A stretch of 64,000 bases of DNA, from positions 1-64,000 of the forward strand of contig NZ_JARACP010000002.1 of NCBI RefSeq assembly GCF_028765545.1, given 5' to 3'. This document shows positions 1-8,039 of this stretch, piece after piece; within the stretch, counting starts at the first letter, position 1; each line of letters begins with the position of its first letter. This DNA is from Aliivibrio sp. S4MY1. Its GTDB lineage: Bacteria > Pseudomonadota > Gammaproteobacteria > Enterobacterales > Vibrionaceae. The position numbers and the translations under genes were made by a program. The notes under the pieces are model-generated. The model saw only the letters and a list, made by a program, of their open reading frames with translations, was not told the origin of the DNA and did no database searches.

Positions 1-68
1 AAAGCTGCGCCCACACCTAATATTACAAGGAAAAGTACAGCTAATATGAGTTTTACGAGAAGTTTCAT
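1..68 (-). CDS. Partial second copy of the membrane-anchored putative T6SS immunity protein (N-terminus only)
   Basis: Only the first 22 or so codons lie in the window; the rest runs off the left edge. The ATG is at 68-66 and the visible residues read MKLLVKLILAVLFLVILGVG, almost identical to the start of the next gene (MKLPIKFILAVIFLVILGVG). It starts 17 bases after the stop of that gene and on the same strand, so this is a tandem duplicate at the end of the hcp-vgrG transcription unit. The visible part is a single N-terminal membrane segment or uncleaved signal anchor. A role as an extra immunity copy is inferred from position and similarity only. Confidence 0.75.
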   Translation of the reverse strand, partial: MKLLVKLILAVLFLVILGVGAA

Positions 69-85
69 TTCAATAGCCTTAATGA

Positions 86-772
86 TTAAATTCCAGTCTC
101 AGGATCCATAGGCTCTGATCGGTAATCTTTCCCTGCAATAATATCGTAACGAATAACAGTAGAATCATTAAATAAATCAAAATCCATATTTATAGAGTTT
201 TGATCACCTTGTAATTTTTTATTATCAATATAGAAGTCGCACATAATATACCCAGTCCAATGCTCTCTTTTCCGTGATTTACTAATTTTTGCATTACAGT
301 TTCGAGACTCTAAATGAACTGTTGATGGTAATGTCCTATATGAAACCTCAGCCCCCCGAGCAGTTCTAAAGCTTGCAAAAACTTCATCAAATTTATTATT
401 TGCTTTAAAGCTTACTGAATATAATGTCATACCACAGTTTGTATTATAACCTTTATACGGTATGCGTAATTCATAACTATTTTCATTCTCTGAAAAGTCA
501 TGTTCGATCTTAATTACGTCTTTAGCAGCTTTCGTTACTTTTCCCGTGTCAGCACTAAAAGTCCAAGAGTTACAGTTTTCTCCCCCACCATAAAAAGTAG
601 CCCAAGCTGTAACGTTAAGATCTTTTGGCTTTGAGCCTTTAATTGTAATGTACTCATCACCTTCATTACTTCCAAAAGGAGCGGGGTTGAATATTTTTGT
701 AAAAAAAATTGCTCCAACGCCTAATATGACAAGAAAAATTACTGCTAATATGAATTTTATGGGTAGTTTCAT
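86..772 (-). CDS. Membrane-anchored putative T6SS immunity protein, downstream of lipase VgrG
   Basis: A 228-residue protein with one N-terminal hydrophobic segment (about residues 6-25) and a soluble remainder containing four Cys residues (in ENCNSW, NTNCGM, RNCNAK and IMCDF), which would suit a disulfide-stabilised periplasmic domain. I recognise no family. Its ATG overlaps the vgrG stop by four bases (ATGA, 769-772), so the two are translationally coupled. A gene directly after a VgrG with a lipase tail is normally the cognate immunity gene, and a periplasmic anchor is where protection against a phospholipase would be needed. A near-identical N-terminus begins 17 bases further on, so the gene is duplicated. 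The immunity role is inference. Confidence 0.65.
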   Translation of the reverse strand: MKLPIKFILAVIFLVILGVGAIFFTKIFNPAPFGSNEGDEYITIKGSKPKDLNVTAWATFYGGGENCNSWTFSADTGKVTKAAKDVIKIEHDFSENENSYELRIPYKGYNTNCGMTLYSVSFKANNKFDEVFASFRTARGAEVSYRTLPSTVHLESRNCNAKISKSRKREHWTGYIMCDFYIDNKKLQGDQNSINMDFDLFNDSTVIRYDIIAGKDYRSEPMDPETGI

Positions 773-3700
773 TTCAATTGTTCCTTAATATCAACGGTAA
801 TACTTTCGTTCCCTGCGAGTAATGACTGTACAGAATATTGATTCGGTTTTTGTTGTAATAGCTGTAACTCTTTTCTCACTCTTTCTCTATTGAAGAGTAA
901 TTTATTTGTAATACTCATTTCAGTTTTTAATGCCGAGCGCTTTGCGTCCCCAACATGATATGGAATATCTTGACTGTTTTTTAACTCGACTTCTAGCATT
1001 TGATAGGTTTTATTTAAACTATTTTCAGCTTTTAATATTTCAGTTACGGCATCTTCATAAGAGTCAAACAGCGAATTACTTAAAAGAAGTTGTAATTGGT
1101 TTTGTATGTTAGGTACATATTCTGTCATCTTATGGTCTAAAGCTGAGCTTAAACCATTATGAATATAGCCATTAATTTGAGTCGATTCTTTACTCAACGA
1201 ATCCGCTAAATAGAATGAGTCATTCTCTCGGTCACTGGCTAAAGTTAAGCTAGTAATATGAGTTTGTTTTGGCGCTAATAGCACTTGATCTACTGATTGA
1301 GGTCCATGTTTATTAACACTGTACGTTAATAATTGCACTAAGTTACCATGATGATGGTAGTTGTCGTCATCACTGTCAGTCACTGAATTTATAATATCCT
1401 CAACAACACCTGTAAATAACGAACCTTCATTTTCATCAGCAGTATTCATCCATTTCGATGGTATTTGTGGAACAATATCATGGTTATTAACATGGCGATA
1501 ATGGACAATATCACTGTATGCAGATACAAATGAATGAGTCCCAGCTCTTGGCATACCATAAGTATATAAACGCAGTGATTTAGGTTGATAATCATTATGA
1601 ATAAATGCACTTATAACCAAAGCCCCTGCGCCACCTAAGCTGTGCCCACAAACATAAATCGACTTATTTGCATGATATGTATCAATTACAGGTTCAATTA
1701 ATAACCAAAATGCTGCCGCATACTCATAAAACCCTTGATGTACATAACTATTTTTTAAATCACTAACAGGTATTTGTGCGGCATCTAAATCCGTCATAAC
1801 ATCTTTATAGCCTTCAGAGCCAACTGAAGTTTGAGTACCTCTAGCGCCTACAATAGCTATATCTTGATTACTTAAAATGTAGCCCTCTACACCAATATCT
1901 TCATTTTCAAAAAAATTAACTTCAAGGTATTGCGAATACGGCACTTCTTTTAATAACCAATCCACTTTTGAAGAAGCGCTATATTCAGGACGTTGTTTCA
2001 TTTTAAGTTTTGCTAATATTCGATTCAAACCACCTTCAGGTAATTTAGGTTGTTCAGGATTACTTAAATCACCAAATTTGTCATTTGCATAAGCCAACTG
2101 CGCCAATAATGCAAACGTATAACTGTTAATTAAACTGAATTCATCTGTATCTACTATCATTGGAATGTAGCTTCGCAGTGCTTTAAGCTCTACAACTACC
2201 GTTGAATTTGTTTTAACGTTAAAGCCAGCAATAGCTTCATTTTTCCCACTATCTATCGCTTTATGTTCTTGAGTAAGAAATTCATCTTCAGGCGCGGTAT
2301 CCCATAAATCACCAATAGAAATATTATGGTATTTTTTCAACTTATTGCCTGACGCATCCATTTCTGAGTTTGCACGTAATTTAACAGGCGATGGCGTATT
2401 ATCTTTACGACTTTCAAATTGCTCTACAATGAAGATAAGCTGCTCTTGCTTAACCGTTGCTCGCCAATCACCTTCACCTATATCTTCAAATAAAACAGAG
2501 CCATTTTGACTTATTTTAGATAATGTTAATCCTGAACTTTGATTCACAATAGTAACTTCTAATCCATCAATTGGCTCATCGTTTTCACTACGAATATCCA
2601 GCTCAAGCCAGTGAATAGTTGTCGGTTGCAATGTGTCATTATTAATTTGTTCTTTTAGTAAAATCGTATCTGTATGATAAGTTTTGTTCACCGCAGTATT
2701 CAGATTACTCCCTGCTTTTCCCAACTCCTTTCCCATTGGTAACACCGCAACTTTTCCAGCATAACCGCTGCCACTTCCTGCGCTACCGCCTGAGTTTAGG
2801 TTAATTGCAGAACCAATAAGATGAACGCCTGCTGGGTCGATTTTTACTACACTGCCACCGGCTTTAATGGTGATTTCAGTTCCAGCCTCTAACACTATTT
2901 TTTGCCCTGATTTTAAGTGCAATTCAGAACCAATCTCTTCTAAGCGTTTTTTACCTACTTTGCTATGAACAGAGCCATTAACTTGATGATGAGAATCTCC
3001 TTTAATGGTTTCAAACTGACTACCACCAACGGTCGTATTTCTATTGTTTTTTATCTCATTAAATTGATTGTTATGTACAAGCTTATGCTCATCGTTAAAG
3101 ACTTCTATTGTGTGATCATTTTGGATCTGGCTATCCATGTCTTTTGCTGCATGAATATAAATTTGCTCGGCGTCTTTTTTATCTTCAAAACGCAGTTCAT
3201 TGAAGTTTTCACCACCTAACGAACTTGAGGTTTTAAAAGTGCTGCGCGTCTTGTGTTCAGGCAATGTATATGGAGGCTTATTATCGCCATTATAAAGAGA
3301 CCCGGTAATGATAGGTTTATCTGGATCACCATGGATAAAGCTAACAATGACCTCATGCCCTATTCTTGGCAAAATAAACTGTCCATATTGATTGCCCGCC
3401 CAGCCTTGAGAAGTTCGTAACCAACAACTGGTCTTTTCATTTCCTTGGCCGTTTCTATCCCAATGAAACTGCACTTTTACACGACCATGCTCATCACAAT
3501 ATATCTCTTCATTTTCAGGACCGGTTACGATTGCGGTGTCGACATTATGGATCAGTGGTTTTGGCTTTTGTATCGTCTTAAAAGGCATCATCCAAGGCGT
3601 ACAGCTAAATGAGGCGTGGTATTCTGAGCCACCATCGGCTAATTCTTCAAGTACCTGCGGCTGCCTTCCTGAATGCGTCACGTGTGTTAATAACCAGATA

Positions 3701-4665
3701 TCGTTCCATTCTGGATTTGGGTGTTCTTGAATAGGCTGGAAATAGCCAACGGTTAACTGCGCACAATCACTTTCGCCTAATAACTCAACAGTGCCTGTTC
3801 TTTGTTGCTTTAACCTTAATGACGCGTACTTTGTGGCTTTTTCTGATGACAGTTGGTTACTAGGGTATTGGTAATGCTCTAACGCTAATTCAGATGCACA
3901 TTCACCTTGATCATCGTTCTGGCTTTTTCCAATTGGGGAGCGAGTTGGTGTTTCAAAATTATAGTCTTTTACTGAGACCTTACCTGTACTCACTTTTTGT
4001 TTTTTTATTAAGGAAGTAATGGTATTACTGTCTTTGGTCATTCCATTATTAGCCACAACACACAATGGCGTTAATTCTGTATGTATTTCTGGTCCATCAG
4101 AAATGATCAATTTTGAACCGATATCAGTATGCTCAAAATAACTAATAAGCCCTTCTTCAGACATCAATCGTTGAACAAAATCTAAATCAGATTCACCATA
4201 TTGAACACAATACTCTCTCGGCTCATGGGCATTAAATAACTCAATATCAAAATGGTTAGTTAAAATTCCGGCTTGTTGATAAATCTCGGCAATAATGTCA
4301 GGAACCGTTTTGTGTTGAAATACTTGAAAATTGGTACGATAACTAAGTAATGAAAAAATAGGCACTAACGACAGTCGATAAGTACTATGGCGAAATGAAG
4401 TATTAAGCTGTTCAATTGATTCGATGATCCCATGAACATATCTAGGCGTATATTCTATCTTATTTTGGTTATTGTGATGTAAGGTTAAGCAAACAGGTAA
4501 CTGCAACCACTCCTCTAATTTTAATGCAGGGTCCTCACACACAAAAGTGACATCAAATTGATACAATGAACCAAGTTGTTCATGACCAGAGAACTGATAG
4601 ACCTGCAATGGAATATCAATGGTAGCGACGGCTATCTCAAATTGAGCTTGGTTTGCATCCTGCAT
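769..4665 (-). CDS. vgrG: Evolved VgrG: T6SS spike with transthyretin-like linker and C-terminal class 3 lipase effector domain
   Basis: A 1298-residue protein, about twice a plain VgrG. Residues 1 to about 640 are the gp27/gp5-like spike, with the OB-fold region around DEHGRVKVQFHW, the usual INHGDPDKPIITGS-type segment, and a repetitive beta-helix stalk rich in H/N/T. A Gly/Ser linker follows (about 650-670), then a transthyretin-like or Ig-like domain (about 685-755), a fold known to dock effectors onto VgrG. The region from about 850 to 1110 is a class 3 lipase: GHSLGG with nucleophile Ser1009, a likely catalytic Asp1063 in NNHDIVPQ, and candidate His1104-1106. About 190 helical residues follow. 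The fold predicts a phospholipase toxin of the Tle2/TseL kind delivered with the spike. It lies downstream of hcp and overlaps its putative immunity gene. Active-site assignments are by motif only. Confidence 0.9.
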   Translation of the reverse strand: MQDANQAQFEIAVATIDIPLQVYQFSGHEQLGSLYQFDVTFVCEDPALKLEEWLQLPVCLTLHHNNQNKIEYTPRYVHGIIESIEQLNTSFRHSTYRLSLVPIFSLLSYRTNFQVFQHKTVPDIIAEIYQQAGILTNHFDIELFNAHEPREYCVQYGESDLDFVQRLMSEEGLISYFEHTDIGSKLIISDGPEIHTELTPLCVVANNGMTKDSNTITSLIKKQKVSTGKVSVKDYNFETPTRSPIGKSQNDDQGECASELALEHYQYPSNQLSSEKATKYASLRLKQQRTGTVELLGESDCAQLTVGYFQPIQEHPNPEWNDIWLLTHVTHSGRQPQVLEELADGGSEYHASFSCTPWMMPFKTIQKPKPLIHNVDTAIVTGPENEEIYCDEHGRVKVQFHWDRNGQGNEKTSCWLRTSQGWAGNQYGQFILPRIGHEVIVSFIHGDPDKPIITGSLYNGDNKPPYTLPEHKTRSTFKTSSSLGGENFNELRFEDKKDAEQIYIHAAKDMDSQIQNDHTIEVFNDEHKLVHNNQFNEIKNNRNTTVGGSQFETIKGDSHHQVNGSVHSKVGKKRLEEIGSELHLKSGQKIVLEAGTEITIKAGGSVVKIDPAGVHLIGSAINLNSGGSAGSGSGYAGKVAVLPMGKELGKAGSNLNTAVNKTYHTDTILLKEQINNDTLQPTTIHWLELDIRSENDEPIDGLEVTIVNQSSGLTLSKISQNGSVLFEDIGEGDWRATVKQEQLIFIVEQFESRKDNTPSPVKLRANSEMDASGNKLKKYHNISIGDLWDTAPEDEFLTQEHKAIDSGKNEAIAGFNVKTNSTVVVELKALRSYIPMIVDTDEFSLINSYTFALLAQLAYANDKFGDLSNPEQPKLPEGGLNRILAKLKMKQRPEYSASSKVDWLLKEVPYSQYLEVNFFENEDIGVEGYILSNQDIAIVGARGTQTSVGSEGYKDVMTDLDAAQIPVSDLKNSYVHQGFYEYAAAFWLLIEPVIDTYHANKSIYVCGHSLGGAGALVISAFIHNDYQPKSLRLYTYGMPRAGTHSFVSAYSDIVHYRHVNNHDIVPQIPSKWMNTADENEGSLFTGVVEDIINSVTDSDDDNYHHHGNLVQLLTYSVNKHGPQSVDQVLLAPKQTHITSLTLASDRENDSFYLADSLSKESTQINGYIHNGLSSALDHKMTEYVPNIQNQLQLLLSNSLFDSYEDAVTEILKAENSLNKTYQMLEVELKNSQDIPYHVGDAKRSALKTEMSITNKLLFNRERVRKELQLLQQKPNQYSVQSLLAGNESITVDIKEQLK

Positions 4666-4697
4666 AATGATTCATCCTGATACACACTTATTTAGTA

Positions 4698-4731
4698 ATA
4701 CCAACTGCTTAACTCATCAATAAATTGGTAT
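4698..4731. repeat. Short palindromic element with ATACCAA / TTGGTAT ends
   Basis: A 34-bp stretch in the hcp-vgrG gap starts ATACCAA and ends TTGGTAT. The ends match those of the 162-bp palindromic repeat at 40782-40943, so it may be a deletion derivative of the same family; the internal sequence is too short to prove this. Confidence 0.4.
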
Positions 4732-4747
4732 CTCTTAAACACAAAAA

Positions 4748-4796
4748 GGGAGAGTCATCATAAACAGCTAGGGACGTTTATGATATTGACTCTCCC
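4748..4796 (-). terminator. Hairpin plus T-tract between hcp and vgrG (attenuating terminator)
   Basis: GGGAGAGTCA (4748-4757) pairs perfectly with TGACTCTCCC (4787-4796), and inside it TCATAAAC (4758-4765) pairs with GTTTATGA (4776-4783). On the minus strand the stem is followed directly by TTTTTGTGTTT. This is a strong intrinsic terminator placed after hcp and before vgrG. Partial read-through would give far more Hcp than VgrG, matching the structural need of the T6SS tube. Confidence 0.8.
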
Positions 4797-4810
4797 GAAA
4801 ATGCGAGTGG

Positions 4811-5329
4811 TTACGCTTTCATTGCTGTACGCCAGTCATCATTACCAGAGGTACCTGCGACTTCGTGCGTCCAATCAATAGCACGATAAGTCATAAATAC
4901 GTCTTCTAAGTGAGTAAAATGCGCTTGTGCTGGATCTTGACAGTTTGGCATTGAAGCCGTGATATCAACGATAATCGCATCATGCAGAACCGTCGTAAAA
5001 TAATGCTCTTGCGTACCTGTTGCTGAAGTACGGTACCATTTGATTTCAACTTTTGGCAGCTTCTCACCAGAAGTTAATGCGTTATACATTAATGGTGACG
5101 CCTTATCGAATACCTTAGTAATACGTACTGGCTTATGCACACGCTGACCAGTAGGCTGACCTGATTGAGGGTCACGAGGTAATAGAACTTGATGCTCAAA
5201 ACCTTGAACCAGTACTTCATCTTCATGGCCTTCTTGGTAAATGTTACCTACTGAATCTTCAGTAAATGTACCTGCTGTGATCAATCCTTGTTTTTCGCCT
5301 TCGATGCGCATATAAGCTGGAGTTGGCAT
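4811..5329 (-). CDS. hcp: Hcp, T6SS tube protein
   Basis: A 172-residue Hcp1-family protein: start MPTPAYMRIEGEKQGLITAG, the internal VQGFEHQVLLPRD segment, and RITKVFDKASPLMYNAL are family hallmarks, and the length is typical. Hcp hexamers stack to form the inner tube expelled by the T6SS and are secreted. A good ribosome site (AAGGAAG) precedes the ATG. It lies upstream of the lipase VgrG with a terminator-like hairpin between. No sheath or baseplate genes are in the window, so this is an auxiliary hcp-vgrG-effector cluster depending on a main T6SS locus elsewhere. Confidence 0.95.
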   Translation of the reverse strand: MPTPAYMRIEGEKQGLITAGTFTEDSVGNIYQEGHEDEVLVQGFEHQVLLPRDPQSGQPTGQRVHKPVRITKVFDKASPLMYNALTSGEKLPKVEIKWYRTSATGTQEHYFTTVLHDAIIVDITASMPNCQDPAQAHFTHLEDVFMTYRAIDWTHEVAGTSGNDDWRTAMKA

Positions 5330-5693
5330 ACTATCTTCCTTTTAAATAAATATGAATTAATGTTCGCTAATCCTATTGCCAAAGGTATGCCATTTTTATT
5401 ATTCAATTTAATCAATAAGTTAATATTATTATAAATAAAACCTCCTCATTTAAAGTTTGAAAAACAATCAATGAATCTTATATTTCAATCAAACTAAAAG
5501 TTGTGCCAATTTAATTCGACACTCATACCAAATAAAGTCTTTTGGATCTGTCTCGCAAAATCCGCCACTCTAACTTAGTTAACATTTTGAAACATTTTCT
5601 TTGAAAATAAATTGAAATCTACTTTTGATCACACTCTTATTTTAATTCGTACAGTATAAAGAATATACATACCGAGACTTAAATGGAGAATAA
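5330..5693. other. Divergent promoter region hcp / DUF1538 cassette
   Basis: This AT-rich 364-bp gap separates the minus-strand hcp from the plus-strand DUF1538 cassette and must hold both promoters. No ORF of note. TTGGCACAA on the minus strand (complement of 5501-5509) resembles a sigma-54 -24 box, which would fit T6SS control by a VasH-type activator, but no proper -12 element follows, so I do not call a promoter. Confidence 0.4.
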
Positions 5694-6428
5694 GTGGACG
5701 CCATTAAAGCAATGTTGATTGCCATGCTTGGAAGTTTTCGTGACCTTCTACCTATTATTTTAGTCGTCGCCTTCTTCCAATTAGTCGTACTTCAAGAGCC
5801 TCTGCCCAACTTAGGCTCTATACTCTTTGGTCTCGTACTCGTCGTTCTTGGGCTTACCTTCTTTATTTTTGGATTAGAAATGGGGTTGTTTCCTATTGGC
5901 GAATCAATGGCCCAAGCTTTTGCCAGAAAAGGGAGCGTTGCTTGGCTACTATTATTCGCTTTTTGCCTTGGCTTTGGCACCACCATCGCAGAGCCAGCCC
6001 TTACTGCCGTTGCTTCCGAGGCTGCTGAAGTCGCTGCCGAAGGAGGAATGATCCCGCATACAGAAAACGATATGGCTGATTATGCCAACGGGCTACGTTT
6101 GACCGTCGCACTCTCGGTTGGTTTTGCCATTGTGATTGGGGTGTTACGTATTTTAAAAGGCTGGCCAATCCATATTATGATTATCGGTGGTTATATTATG
6201 GTGGTTATTCTTACATGGTTCGCACCGGAGAACATTATTGGTATTGCTTATGATTCTGGTGGCGTGACGACATCTACCATTACCGTTCCCCTAGTTACCG
6301 CTCTTGGCGTTGGTCTTGCTTCTACCATTAAAGGGCGAAATCCTATGCTTGATGGTTTTGGTCTTATCGCTTTTGCTTCGTTACTACCTATGATTTTTGT
6401 CATGATCTATGGGATGGTATTAGCATGA
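5694..6428 (+). CDS. DUF1538 family membrane protein, first of pair
   Basis: A 244-residue, highly hydrophobic protein with about six or seven membrane segments and two motif blocks shared with its neighbour: [15 protein letters not shown] near residues 93-107 and [20 protein letters not shown] near 180-200, then [20 protein letters not shown]. Conserved Gly/Ser/Thr-rich re-entrant-like stretches of this sort are typical of transporters. It matches DUF1538, of unknown function. The start is GTG at 5694, with GGAG six bases upstream. The stop overlaps the next start (ATGA). It belongs to a four-gene unit with a P-II-like and a CBS protein, which suggests a regulated transporter; the substrate is unknown. 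Confidence 0.85.
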   Translation: MDAIKAMLIAMLGSFRDLLPIILVVAFFQLVVLQEPLPNLGSILFGLVLVVLGLTFFIFGLEMGLFPIGESMAQAFARKGSVAWLLLFAFCLGFGTTIAEPALTAVASEAAEVAAEGGMIPHTENDMADYANGLRLTVALSVGFAIVIGVLRILKGWPIHIMIIGGYIMVVILTWFAPENIIGIAYDSGGVTTSTITVPLVTALGVGLASTIKGRNPMLDGFGLIAFASLLPMIFVMIYGMVLA

Positions 6429-7216
6429 ACAGCCTGATTCTATTTTTTGAAACCTTCCTATCAACCATTCGTGATGTATTACCGATCATCGTTATTATTT
6501 TTGGCTTCCAATTTGCGGTATTGAAAAAACCAATAGCCAATTTACCTAAAGTCATTCTTGGCTTCTTTTACGTAATTTTAGGGCTATCTCTATTTTTAAT
6601 GGGGTTAGAACTCGCGCTATTTCCACTTGGTGAATCAATGGCAGCTCAATTAACCGCACCTGATTTTATCTATGAAGGGAAAGATTTATTAATCCAAACC
6701 TTTGATTGGGTCGATTACTATTGGGTTTATATTTTTGCAGCGACGATTGGTTTTAGTACCACTATTGCTGAGCCATCACTCATTGCTGTTGCTATAAAAG
6801 CCAATGCAGTTTCTGGCGGCAGTATAAGTATTAATGGACTACGAATAGCCGTTGCTTTAGGTGTCGCCTTTGGTATCTCGCTAGGAAGTTATCGAATTGT
6901 CGTTGGGGACCCAATTCATTATTACATTATGGTGGGCTATGTCATTGTGGTTATTCAAACCTTTTATGCCCCTAAAATGATCATTCCATTGGCTTATGAC
7001 TCAGGTGGAGTCACCACCTCTACTGTTACCGTTCCTTTAGTTACTGCTCTTGGACTTGGATTAGCTTCTACAGTTCCTGGACGAAATCCCATGATTGATG
7101 GCTTTGGATTAATCGCCTTTGCCAGTTTATTTCCCATAATTTCTGTTATGGCTTATGCACAAATTAGTGCTTATAGAGCCAAAACAAAGCCTATATCTCA
7201 AGAAAAATCGAATTAA
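6425..7216 (+). CDS. DUF1538 family membrane protein, second of pair
   Basis: A 263-residue polytopic membrane protein, clearly homologous to the gene before it: [20 protein letters not shown] matches [35 protein letters not shown] and [20 protein letters not shown] recur, and it ends with [21 protein letters not shown]. It carries about 25 extra residues in a loop (near 80-105) that the first copy lacks. The four-base overlap with the upstream gene implies coupled translation and near-equal amounts, so the two probably form a heterodimer. Unknown function; transporter-like by inference. Confidence 0.85.
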   Translation: MNSLILFFETFLSTIRDVLPIIVIIFGFQFAVLKKPIANLPKVILGFFYVILGLSLFLMGLELALFPLGESMAAQLTAPDFIYEGKDLLIQTFDWVDYYWVYIFAATIGFSTTIAEPSLIAVAIKANAVSGGSISINGLRIAVALGVAFGISLGSYRIVVGDPIHYYIMVGYVIVVIQTFYAPKMIIPLAYDSGGVTTSTVTVPLVTALGLGLASTVPGRNPMIDGFGLIAFASLFPIISVMAYAQISAYRAKTKPISQEKSN

Positions 7217-7239
7217 TTGATTCACTTAGGAGAAAGCCT

Positions 7240-7590
7240 ATGCGCTTTAAATTGTTACTCGCTTTTGTAGAAGAAGCCAAAACAGATGCAGTCCTTGATG
7301 CGGCGCGGAATGCCGGAGCTACTGGTGCGACAGTTATTAATCATGCTCGGGGAGAAGGTCTCAATAAGAAGAAAACCTTTTTTGGCCTAACTCTTGAGGT
7401 TCAAAAGGATGTTTTATTGTTTGTCGTTGAGGAACACCTTGCTCGCTCTATTTTAGAAAAAATTAATGAGATAGGAGAATTTGATACTGAATCAGGTCAA
7501 GGCATTGCCGTTCAAATTGACATTGAAGATGCCGTCGGCGTTGCGCATCAAGTTGAAACATTAACCAAGGTTGTAGAGGAAAAGCTATGA
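7240..7590 (+). CDS. P-II-like signalling protein
   Basis: A 116-residue ferredoxin-like protein of the P-II superfamily, with the beta-alpha-beta start FKLLLAFVEEAKTDAVLDAARNAGATGATVI, a T-loop region HARGEGLNKKKTFFG, and the second repeat ending GQGIAVQIDIEDAVGV. The T-loop has no Tyr equivalent to the uridylylated Tyr51 of GlnB, so it is not a standard GlnB/GlnK. It starts 23 bases after the second DUF1538 gene with a good GGAG site and overlaps the CBS gene by four bases. P-II relatives encoded beside membrane proteins (GlnK-AmtB, SbtB-SbtA) gate transport in response to nucleotides; the same role is inferred here. Confidence 0.85.
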   Translation: MRFKLLLAFVEEAKTDAVLDAARNAGATGATVINHARGEGLNKKKTFFGLTLEVQKDVLLFVVEEHLARSILEKINEIGEFDTESGQGIAVQIDIEDAVGVAHQVETLTKVVEEKL

Positions 7591-7985
7591 ATAAAGTAAA
7601 AGTAGAAAATGTTATGTCCAACACTTATGTCATGGTTGATGGACTAATGACCGTCGCTGAAGGCATTCAATTAGCTAAGCAGAAGCAAGTAAAAGCACTT
7701 ATCGTAAAAAAACGTCATGATGATGATGAATACGGTATTGTCTTAATGAACGATATCGCCAAAAAAGTACTTGCTCAAAACCGTCCAACAGATCGTACTA
7801 ATATCTATGAGATCATGACAAAGCCAGCACTTTCAGTATCACCTGACATGAACGTAAAATATTGCGCTCGATTGTTTGAACGTTTTGGAATAAGCCGAGC
7901 ACCAGTGATTAAGCATGGTGAAATAGTAGGGATGGTGAGTTACAACAATATTGTGTTAAATGGCATGGCAGAACTTAGTCATTAA
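7587..7985 (+). CDS. CBS-domain pair protein
   Basis: A 132-residue stand-alone protein with two CBS motifs: residues about 1-60 (VENVMSNTYVMVDGLMTVAEGI, then ALIVKKR) and about 70-130 (YEIMTKPALSVSPDMNVKYCARLF, then RAPVIKHGEIVGMVSYNNIV). CBS pairs bind adenosine nucleotides or S-adenosylmethionine and act as energy sensors. The ATG overlaps the P-II-like stop. As the last gene of the DUF1538 cassette it probably provides a second ligand-sensing input to the same membrane complex, which is inference from the operon. Confidence 0.85.
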   Translation: MNKVKVENVMSNTYVMVDGLMTVAEGIQLAKQKQVKALIVKKRHDDDEYGIVLMNDIAKKVLAQNRPTDRTNIYEIMTKPALSVSPDMNVKYCARLFERFGISRAPVIKHGEIVGMVSYNNIVLNGMAELSH

Positions 7986-7990
7986 TAAAA

Positions 7991-8022
7991 AGTGACTTAA
8001 AAACGTTAGCCTTTAAGTCACT
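7991..8022. terminator. Bidirectional terminator between CBS gene and the 8.0-9.2 kb gene
   Basis: AGTGACTTAAA (7991-8001) pairs perfectly with TTTAAGTCACT (8012-8022). Read on the minus strand the stem is followed by TTTTTATTAAT, so it mainly ends the minus-strand gene; on the plus strand the tail GTTATTAT is weaker. Confidence 0.75.
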
Positions 8023-8039
8023 GTTATTATAATAAATGA

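Noticed and set aside
5495-5512. Sigma-54 promoter for hcp
   Set aside because: Only the -24-like TTGGCAC is present; no TTGC at the right spacing.
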